Positions 5,706 through 10,522 of a stretch of 10,522 nt of DNA are shown piece by piece. The notes beneath the pieces were generated by a model. The model worked only from the letters and a program-made list of their open reading frames with translations, was not told where the DNA came from and did not search any database. The stretch's first letter is position 1, and the number at the start of each line of letters is the position of its first letter. A program made the translations under genes and the position numbers. The stretch comes from Bacteroidota bacterium (GTDB lineage Bacteria > Bacteroidota > Bacteroidia > Bacteroidales > Prolixibacteraceae), in assembly GCA_030695265.1 (NCBI GenBank), contig JAUYTA010000646.1, positions 1 through 10,522 of the forward strand, read 5' to 3'.

Positions 5706-5899
5706 TGATTATAGAAAGAACTCATAGTGAGGTGATTATTAGGTTGCCTGCTACTATAAATATTACCGATTTACAGGAAATGGCCAATTTCCTGAGATAT
5801 TCAGAATTGACACAGAAATCCAAAGTTACCCAGAAACAAATCGACACACTTGTTAAAGAGGTAAAAAAAGGAAGATGGGAGAATTCTCGCAGATTTTGA
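5705..5899 (+). CDS. Small antitoxin paired with a PIN-domain protein
   Basis: A 64-residue protein. It starts with a short beta stretch (ERTHSEVIIRLPATI), followed by a helix (NITDLQEMANFLRYSELTQ), then a helical charged tail KQIDTLVKEVKKGRWENSRRF. The tail, with its KGRW-type Trp, resembles small Bacteroidota antitoxins found directly before PIN-domain toxins, where the C-terminus binds the toxin. No Pfam family can be named from sight. The stop overlaps the next gene by 25 bases. It has its own promoter box and candidate operator repeats. It appears intact, unlike its partner. Confidence 0.65.
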   Translation: MIIERTHSEVIIRLPATINITDLQEMANFLRYSELTQKSKVTQKQIDTLVKEVKKGRWENSRRF

Positions 5900-6270
5900 T
5901 TAAATCAGGTGGATTGTTTTCTTTCTATTCGGTTCCTCAATTAAGAGAAGAGGTTATAGAATATAAAGAGAAAATACAAACGTTAGGAAAATATACTGAT
6001 GAAGAATTTATTGAAATAACGAAACTTGTATTTCATAAAATTGAATTTATTGATGATTTCCTGATTCCAAAACCGGAATTATTAAAAGCAGAAAAACTTG
6101 TTGAAGAAGTTGATATTGATGATGTATTATTCATTGCCTTAACGAATCACTTGCGTGCCCGGCTCTGGACAGGTGACAAGGCATTAATCAGGGGCATGGG
6201 AAAAAGGGGATGGCATCGCTTTATATCTGTTGAAGAATTATACATAAAAATGATTGAACGAGGAAAATAA
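5875..6270 (+). CDS. PIN-domain (VapC-like) toxin, N-terminally shortened, probably inactive
   Basis: A 131-residue PIN-domain protein; the family are Mg-dependent ribonucleases. The middle and C-terminal parts are recognisable: FYSVPQLREEVIEYKEKI with a candidate acidic residue E25/E26, VDIDDVLFIALTNHL with D82/D83, LWTGDKALIRGMGKRG with D101, then FISVEELY. The first strand with its catalytic Asp (D-T-N or similar), which should begin the protein, is missing; the ORF instead opens GEFSQILIKSGG. In the frame that shares the same bases (5879-5893), the residues R-I-L-A-D can be read, which is how many PIN proteins start, and that frame stops soon after. A small deletion with a frameshift is therefore likely. 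The ORF ends 4 nt before the aguA start. Confidence 0.7.
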   Translation: MGEFSQILIKSGGLFSFYSVPQLREEVIEYKEKIQTLGKYTDEEFIEITKLVFHKIEFIDDFLIPKPELLKAEKLVEEVDIDDVLFIALTNHLRARLWTGDKALIRGMGKRGWHRFISVEELYIKMIERGK

Positions 6271-6274
6271 TCCA

Positions 6275-7318
6275 ATGACAAATATATCACGTCGATTCCC
6301 TGCTGAGTGGGAAAAACATCAGGCAACATTACTTTCATTTCCTTCTGAAGGCCGCGACTGGCCCGGAAAGTACCACGCCATTAAATGGGCATTTGTAGAG
6401 ATAATCAAAAAAGTAACCACTTATGAACCGGTTATACTGGTGGTACAGTCGGACGAGCTGCGCGAAAAAGTGGCCGTAATGCTCGAACAGGCGCATGTTG
6501 ATCAGTCAGCAGTAAGTTACATTATCAAGGGCACCAACCGCAACTGGATGCGCGATTCGGGTCCGGCAATTGTAAAAACAGCCGATGGTGGCCGCGAAGC
6601 CATTAAATTTGGTTTTACCGGATGGGCAAAATACAAAAACTATAAGAAAGATCTGGGAATTCCGGCAGCAGTAACGCAACATCTGGGATTGCCGCTGATT
6701 CCGGCGATGTACAACAACAAACTGGTGGTTCTCGAAGGCGGTTCCATTGACGTAAACGGCAGCGGAACGTTGATCACCACCGAAGAATGTTTGATGGATC
6801 CGGTTCTGCAAATTAGAAACAAAGGATTACGAAAAGAAGATTACGAAAATATTTTTCGCGAATACCTCGGCGTGACAAACACAATCTGGTTAGGTGAAGG
6901 AATTGAGGGCGACGACACGCATGGTCATGTGGACGATATTTGCCGATTTGTGAACCGGAATACCGTGGTAGCCGTTCAGGAGCCAAACACCAACGACCCG
7001 AACCATCATAAATTGGAAGCCAATTTGGAAATACTGCGCAATGCTAAGCTTGAAAATGGCGAAAAACTGAATGTGGTGTCCATGCCGATGCCCGGTCGCC
7101 TCGACTTCGAAGATTTGCGACTTCCGGCCAGTTATGTGAACTTTTTGGTAACCAACGGTTGTGTGTTGATGCCCACTTTCAACGATAAAAACGACTACAA
7201 AGCACTCGAAATTCTTACTGATTTATTTCCGGAGCGTGATATAATTGGCATCAGTGCGGTTGATCTGGTTTGGGGATTGGGGACCTTGCATTGCCTGAGC
7301 CACGAGATTGCGGAGTAG
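6275..7318 (+). CDS. aguA: Agmatine deiminase
   Basis: A 347-residue cytosolic enzyme of the agmatine deiminase / Porphyromonas-type peptidylarginine deiminase family. It converts agmatine to N-carbamoylputrescine and ammonia, producing the substrate of AguB. Visible catalytic motifs are NWMRDSGP (D94), VLEGGSIDVNG (E154), GDDTHGHVDD (H218, D220) and WGLGTLHC (C340, nucleophile) near the C-terminus. The last motif replaces the more common GGGNIHC. Length is near the family norm (about 340-370). I chose the ATG at 6275, preceded by GAGG; a TTG at 6254 in the same frame would add seven residues overlapping the PIN gene. A peptidylarginine deiminase is unlikely, since there is no signal peptide and aguB is nearby. 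The 4-nt gap from the PIN gene suggests that transcription and perhaps translation come from the TA promoter. Confidence 0.94.
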   Translation: MTNISRRFPAEWEKHQATLLSFPSEGRDWPGKYHAIKWAFVEIIKKVTTYEPVILVVQSDELREKVAVMLEQAHVDQSAVSYIIKGTNRNWMRDSGPAIVKTADGGREAIKFGFTGWAKYKNYKKDLGIPAAVTQHLGLPLIPAMYNNKLVVLEGGSIDVNGSGTLITTEECLMDPVLQIRNKGLRKEDYENIFREYLGVTNTIWLGEGIEGDDTHGHVDDICRFVNRNTVVAVQEPNTNDPNHHKLEANLEILRNAKLENGEKLNVVSMPMPGRLDFEDLRLPASYVNFLVTNGCVLMPTFNDKNDYKALEILTDLFPERDIIGISAVDLVWGLGTLHCLSHEIAE

Positions 7319-7319
7319 T

Positions 7320-7634
7320 CTAAGTTTTCTTACTTTTCAATTTTTGTGGATCTTGTCTACAATCAAATACAGTAGCCACTGAAATTAAATTTTCGTCTAT
7401 CCAATAGACTATTTTGTAATTCCCTTCAATTAAATACCGTATTTCCTTGTTCAAATGAGCCAACATTTCCTCCTTCTGACCAATACGAGGGGTTTGCTCC
7501 AAAAGTATTGTTTTATCAACAATTGCATTTGAAATCTTGTCTGCAATTCTTTTACTTGCCTGAAAATACAAATAATCATATATGTTGCGCAAGTCTTGAA
7601 TTGCGGAGTCTGACCAAATAACAACTATTTCCAT
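7320..7634 (-). CDS. ParE/RelE-superfamily toxin
   Basis: A 104-residue toxin of the ParE/RelE fold. It opens with a strand (EIVVIWSDSAIQDLRNIYDYL), followed by helices containing ASKRIADKISNAIVD, then the turn LLEQTPRIGQKEEM. It continues EIRYLIEGNYKIVYWID (about residues 65-81) and ends with the signature VFDCRQDPQKL (residues 88-98), characteristic of this toxin branch in Bacteroidota. The expected effect is inhibition of gyrase or of translation; the sequence does not separate these. The start overlaps the end of the antitoxin by 10 bases. The stop codon is one base from the aguA stop on the opposite strand, so the two transcripts converge with no room for a terminator between them. Confidence 0.87.
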   Translation of the reverse strand: MEIVVIWSDSAIQDLRNIYDYLYFQASKRIADKISNAIVDKTILLEQTPRIGQKEEMLAHLNKEIRYLIEGNYKIVYWIDENLISVATVFDCRQDPQKLKSKKT

Positions 7635-7867
7635 GTTGCAATTTCAGTCTTTAATTTCCTTGCACTTTTTACTCTATTATTTTTAATATCTTCAAATGCC
7701 TTGTCGATCCGTCCCTCGTATTCCTTCAATGTCATCGGGATTATCTCTTTTTCGAATTCTTTTTGCCGCTCTTGCTTTAACAATTCTTCAAATCTTTCAA
7801 GAATGCTGGCATTGGCATATTTAAGAAATTCCTGAATAAATTGTATTTTCCTTGACTGTAGGTCCAT
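7625..7867 (-). CDS. Antitoxin of the ParE/RelE pair
   Basis: An 80-residue, highly charged, almost wholly helical protein. The N-terminal part (MDLQSRKIQFIQEFLKYANASILERFEELLKQER) and the C-terminal IPMTLKEYEGRIDKAFED plus a basic tail ending EIATWK match the general pattern of small Bacteroidota antitoxins encoded before RelE/ParE toxins. No ribbon-helix-helix or HTH motif is obvious. It precedes and overlaps the toxin gene. The upstream minus-strand DNA has only a weak -7-like sequence (TAATTTTA, 7890-7897). Function is inferred mainly from size, helical pattern and position. Confidence 0.72.
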   Translation of the reverse strand: MDLQSRKIQFIQEFLKYANASILERFEELLKQERQKEFEKEIIPMTLKEYEGRIDKAFEDIKNNRVKSARKLKTEIATWK

Positions 7868-7926
7868 ATTATCTTTTTTTGTATCAGGTTAAAATTAAGA
7901 ATTTATTTCAATCACTTTAATGAAAT

Positions 7927-7950
7927 TTAATACCTATGACTGGGTATTAA
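7927..7950 (-). terminator. Hairpin after pncA, candidate terminator
   Basis: Perfect 8-bp arms TTAATACC (7927-7934) and GGTATTAA (7943-7950) with an 8-nt loop, about 26 nt past the pncA stop. On the minus strand the bases after it are moderately T-rich (ATTTCATT). The stem is AT-rich, so it would be weak. It also lies upstream of the third TA antitoxin and could serve as an operator instead. Confidence 0.35.
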
Positions 7951-7975
7951 TTTTCACATTGCCCGAACCACGAAA

Positions 7976-8590
7976 TTACAGAGCCGTAATCATACTACTT
8001 TGAATTATTTCAACACCTTTTTCCTGAAGTTCTTTCCTGATTTTTACAAATTCATCGGGATTTAACGGACAAGTGGCATCTTCAATAAGAACCGCTTTAA
8101 AACCTTCATTTAAAGCATCCTTGATGGTGAAATACACACAAATATCGGCAGCTAATCCGCAGAAATAAAGCTCAGTGGCTCCTTTTTCACGGAGGTAGCC
8201 TGCCAAACCGGTATTGTGTAGATGGCTATTGTCAAAAAATCCACTGTAACTGTCAATTTCCTGATTTATTCCTTTCCTGAAAATGGCAGTTATCTTCAGT
8301 GTTTCCATTTCAGGATGAAACTCAGCTCCTTTTGTTCCCTGGACACAGTGATCGGGCCATAAAACCTGCTCCATTCCAAAGAGTTCAATGATATCAAATG
8401 GCTTTTTGCCTTGATGATTTCTGGCAAAACTTGCATGATTGGCAGGATGCCAGTCCTGAGTTGCCACAACCAGTTCAAATTCAGGTAGCAGCTTATTAAT
8501 GACGGGCACAATGGAATCGCCATCTGCAATCGCCAACGCCCCGCCAGGCATAAAATCAATCTGAGCATCTACAATAACCAAGGCCTTCAT
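7976..8590 (-). CDS. pncA: Nicotinamidase
   Basis: A 204-residue cysteine hydrolase of the isochorismatase-like superfamily that deamidates nicotinamide to nicotinate in NAD salvage. Catalytic triad: D9 in IVDAQIDFMPGGAL, K106 in IFRKGIN and C151 in FCGLAADICVYFT. Metal-site residues: D46 and H48 in TQDWHPANHASF, and H81 in LWPDHCVQGTKGAEFH. These motifs separate nicotinamidase from other isochorismatase-like hydrolases. Length is typical. The start ATG lies one base after the pncB stop, indicating translational coupling within one operon. Its product nicotinate is the substrate of PncB. No defects were seen. Confidence 0.96.
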   Translation of the reverse strand: MKALVIVDAQIDFMPGGALAIADGDSIVPVINKLLPEFELVVATQDWHPANHASFARNHQGKKPFDIIELFGMEQVLWPDHCVQGTKGAEFHPEMETLKITAIFRKGINQEIDSYSGFFDNSHLHNTGLAGYLREKGATELYFCGLAADICVYFTIKDALNEGFKAVLIEDATCPLNPDEFVKIRKELQEKGVEIIQSSMITAL

Positions 8591-8591
8591 T

Positions 8592-9998
8592 TCAATCCTT
8601 TTTTAAGGTTTCAATCAAAATATCCCGCTCCTTCATTAGCTTATCACTAATCCCCACTTTGTAAATATGCGGATTGTCAAAGCGCTTGTATTCAGGCGAC
8701 AATTTCTTTAGTCTTTCAATACCAAAGCTGGCAATTTCTTCCAGAAGTCGTGGTTTCTCCAGTCGTTTCCCGTTTTCCATCACCTTTACCAACAATGGTT
8801 CCTTCTGACAGTTTTTTACTGAAAGTGATTTCAAAACATCGAAAGGATGGGTGATTTTTTGAAAATCGTGTTCCTCTTCAAGTGCGATGGCATCGGCGCC
8901 AATCCAGTTGCCATTGCTGTCGGAAATTCGATAAACCTGCTTCTTATGTGGCAAGGTAACTTTTCCCAAATTTTCAGACAATTTAAGACTTGGCTTTCCA
9001 TCGAGCAAAGCCAGCTTATAAACTCCGTCCAAAGCAGCATCGGGCGAGCCGATGACCAGACTTGTGCCTACTCCAAACACATCGATGGGTGCCTGCTGTT
9101 CCAAAAGGCTTTTTATCACAAATTCATCCAACTGATTTGAAACAGCAATTTTCACTTTTGGCAAGCCAGCATCGTCAAGCATTTTTCGGCTTTGTCGTGC
9201 AAGATAGGCCAGGTCGCCACTATCAAGCCGAATTGCATTCAAAGAATGGCCTCTTTTTTCCATTTCTTTTGCAACTGTAATTGCATTGGGAATTCCGCTT
9301 TTTAGCGTATTATAAGTGTCAACCAGTAACACGCAATCATTTGGACGGCTTTCGGCGAAATCGCGAAAAGCGCTCAGTTCATCATCATAACTTTGAATAA
9401 ATGAATGTGCCATTGTTCCCGACACTGGAATGTTGTATTCGCGGGCTGCCCTCACATTGCTGGTTGCATCAAAACCACCAACAATGGCAGCGCGACTGGC
9501 AGAGAAACCTCCGCCTCCCTGCGCTCTTCGCAAACCAAAATCAATTAGTTTCCGGTTACCTGCAACCATCCGCATCCGGCTGGCTTTGGTTGCAATAAGA
9601 GTTTGGAAATTGAGAATGTTCAGTAACAGTGTTTCTATTAACTGAGCTTCAATGAGGTTGGCTTCAACCCGTAAAACCGGGCGGTTAGGGAAAACCAAAT
9701 CGCCTTCGCTACTCGAAAAAATATCTCCTTTAAACTGAAAGTCTTTCAGGTATTCAACGAAGTCTGCAGGAAAGCCAATTTCGCTAAGATAATGGAGGTC
9801 TTTGTCATCAAAACACAGGTTTTCCAACACATCCAGCAAATCTTCAAGGCCGGCAAAAACCGCATAACCACTGTGGAAAGGCAACTTCCGGAAAAAGTAA
9901 TCGAACACGGCTTTTTCTGCTTTTCTTCCTTTCTGAAAATATACCAGAGCCATGGTGAGCTCATACTGATCGGTATAGGTACCTGTGTAATTTATCAT
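8592..9998 (-). CDS. pncB: Nicotinate phosphoribosyltransferase
   Basis: A 468-residue enzyme that joins nicotinate and PRPP to form nicotinate mononucleotide with ATP hydrolysis, the committing step of the Preiss-Handler pathway. Features in order are YTDQYELTMALVYF (residues 8-21), RKLPFHSGYAVFAGLEDLL, IDFGLRRAQGG (residues 152-162), GTMAHSFIQSY (H198 is the expected phosphorylated His), RLDSGDLAYLA (residues 257-267) and DVFGVGTSLV (residues 306-315). The C-terminal extension beyond residue 400 fits the longer, roughly 450-490 residue bacterial form. The start ATG at 9998 gives the canonical N-terminus. It is the first gene of a pncB-pncA operon, one base before pncA. A TAnnTTTG box lies 48 nt upstream, overlapping the end of the DUF4293 gene, so it may have its own promoter. 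Confidence 0.96.
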   Translation of the reverse strand: MINYTGTYTDQYELTMALVYFQKGRKAEKAVFDYFFRKLPFHSGYAVFAGLEDLLDVLENLCFDDKDLHYLSEIGFPADFVEYLKDFQFKGDIFSSSEGDLVFPNRPVLRVEANLIEAQLIETLLLNILNFQTLIATKASRMRMVAGNRKLIDFGLRRAQGGGGFSASRAAIVGGFDATSNVRAAREYNIPVSGTMAHSFIQSYDDELSAFRDFAESRPNDCVLLVDTYNTLKSGIPNAITVAKEMEKRGHSLNAIRLDSGDLAYLARQSRKMLDDAGLPKVKIAVSNQLDEFVIKSLLEQQAPIDVFGVGTSLVIGSPDAALDGVYKLALLDGKPSLKLSENLGKVTLPHKKQVYRISDSNGNWIGADAIALEEEHDFQKITHPFDVLKSLSVKNCQKEPLLVKVMENGKRLEKPRLLEEIASFGIERLKKLSPEYKRFDNPHIYKVGISDKLMKERDILIETLKKD

Positions 9999-10046
9999 TT
10001 CAGTAATTGGTTTATTATTCTAAAGGGCAAGCATTTAAAGCCTATG

Positions 10047-10054
10047 CAAATTTA
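10047..10054 (-). promoter_or_regulatory. Candidate -7 box for pncB
   Basis: On the minus strand TAAATTTG matches TAnnTTTG exactly. It begins on the DUF4293 stop codon and lies 48 nt upstream of the pncB ATG. No matching -33 TTTG is seen at 19 nt. Readthrough from the DUF4293 gene is an alternative. Confidence 0.35.
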
Positions 10055-10495
10055 TCTGATCCGGTCGATGGAACGTATCAGCGCTTCATCTTTTCCGATG
10101 GCACGGATGGCCAGATAATCCAAAACAATAGCGACCAGGGGGAAAACCATGCTGATTTTATAGCTGATTTGTGCTTCGCTGAAAGTGTACCAGGTAAAAA
10201 AGAAAAACATTCCGACTAAGCCCACCATCAGTAACATAGAAAATACGATGAGACGAATTTGCCTTATCCGGTTTTTGAAGCTTTGAATTGCAACACCATG
10301 CAAAGTCAGTATAATTCCGATTAAAACTGAAATGGAAAGTCCATTTTCCTTCAAAGTGCCATCGAACACAATCCCTTTGTAATTGAAAATATAAATAGCG
10401 CCGTCCATAGCTATTTCAGCAAATGGCAATAGAAATAATAAGCCTATCAATAAAGCTGAAAGAAAAAGGTAAACTGTTTGAATTCGTTGTATCAT
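10052..10495 (-). CDS. DUF4293 family membrane protein
   Basis: A 147-residue inner-membrane protein with four predicted transmembrane helices at about residues 8-27, 53-71, 82-101 and 112-131. The N-terminus MIQRIQTVYLFLSALL and the C-terminal tail LAIRAIGKDEALIRSIDRIR are the hallmarks of DUF4293, a Bacteroidota family of unknown function. Helix 3 is unusually aromatic (MFFFFTWYTF). The start ATG gives the typical family N-terminus. It lies 53 bp upstream of pncB on the same strand and might be co-transcribed, though the products have no evident link. I cannot assign a role. Confidence 0.88.
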   Translation of the reverse strand: MIQRIQTVYLFLSALLIGLLFLLPFAEIAMDGAIYIFNYKGIVFDGTLKENGLSISVLIGIILTLHGVAIQSFKNRIRQIRLIVFSMLLMVGLVGMFFFFTWYTFSEAQISYKISMVFPLVAIVLDYLAIRAIGKDEALIRSIDRIR

Positions 10496-10512
10496 GAGTG
10501 TAATTTTTTTGG

Positions 10513-10520
10513 TAAAAATA
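10513..10520 (-). promoter_or_regulatory. Weak -7-like box upstream of the DUF4293 gene
   Basis: On the minus strand TATTTTTA differs from TAnnTTTG at one base and is 17 nt before the ATG. Any -33 element would fall beyond the window edge. Confidence 0.25.
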
Positions 10521-10522
10521 GT

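Noticed and set aside
6254..6274. TTG start for agmatine deiminase seven codons upstream
   Set aside because: The ATG at 6275 has a GAGG upstream and gives the usual family N-terminus; the TTG start would sit inside the PIN gene.
9792..10118. Plus-strand 108-codon ORF across the pncB/DUF4293 boundary
   Set aside because: It is antisense to two well-supported minus-strand genes, with no coherent domain.

Overview
The window looks like a chromosomal segment of a member of the Bacteroidota, probably Bacteroidia or a related environmental lineage. The signs are an ECF sigma factor and FecR-type anti-sigma pair of the kind that controls SusC/SusD loci, a DUF4293 membrane protein (a family I know only from Bacteroidota), several TAnnTTTG-type -7 promoter boxes, starts without strong Shine-Dalgarno sequences, and moderate AT richness. 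Species cannot be assigned from the sequence alone.

Positions 1-2457 (mostly minus strand) hold an eroded regulatory locus. A FecR-like anti-sigma factor runs off the left edge (1-524) and its ECF sigma factor lies at 1861-2457. These two genes are normally adjacent. Here about 1.3 kb separates them, filled with dispersed palindromic repeats and a plus-strand toxin-antitoxin (TA) pair (1169-1682) bracketed by near-identical 46-47 bp direct repeats. Behind the sigma gene is a decayed GH36 alpha-galactosidase (2681-3569), which has a frameshift and two internal deletions that remove both catalytic regions. Together they suggest a carbohydrate-utilisation locus that has partly been lost.

Positions 3738-7318 (plus strand) are metabolic. 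A flavin reductase-rubredoxin fusion (Hrb-like, redox or O2/NO detoxification) is followed by N-carbamoylputrescine amidase (aguB) and agmatine deiminase (aguA). The last two convert agmatine to putrescine. A second TA pair, an antitoxin plus an N-terminally shortened PIN-domain toxin, sits between aguB and aguA, and its last gene ends 4 nt before the aguA start.

Positions 7320-7867 (minus strand) carry a third TA pair (ParE/RelE type), convergent with aguA with a single base between the stop codons. Positions 7976-9998 (minus) are pncB-pncA. Nicotinamidase and nicotinate phosphoribosyltransferase act one after the other in NAD salvage, and the genes are one base apart. A DUF4293 four-helix membrane protein lies just upstream at 10052-10495.

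The main point of interest is genome plasticity: three TA modules of different families in 10.5 kb, two of them splitting gene pairs that normally stay together, among several families of small palindromic repeats. I saw no CRISPR array, tRNA, rRNA, transposase or clear new effector system.
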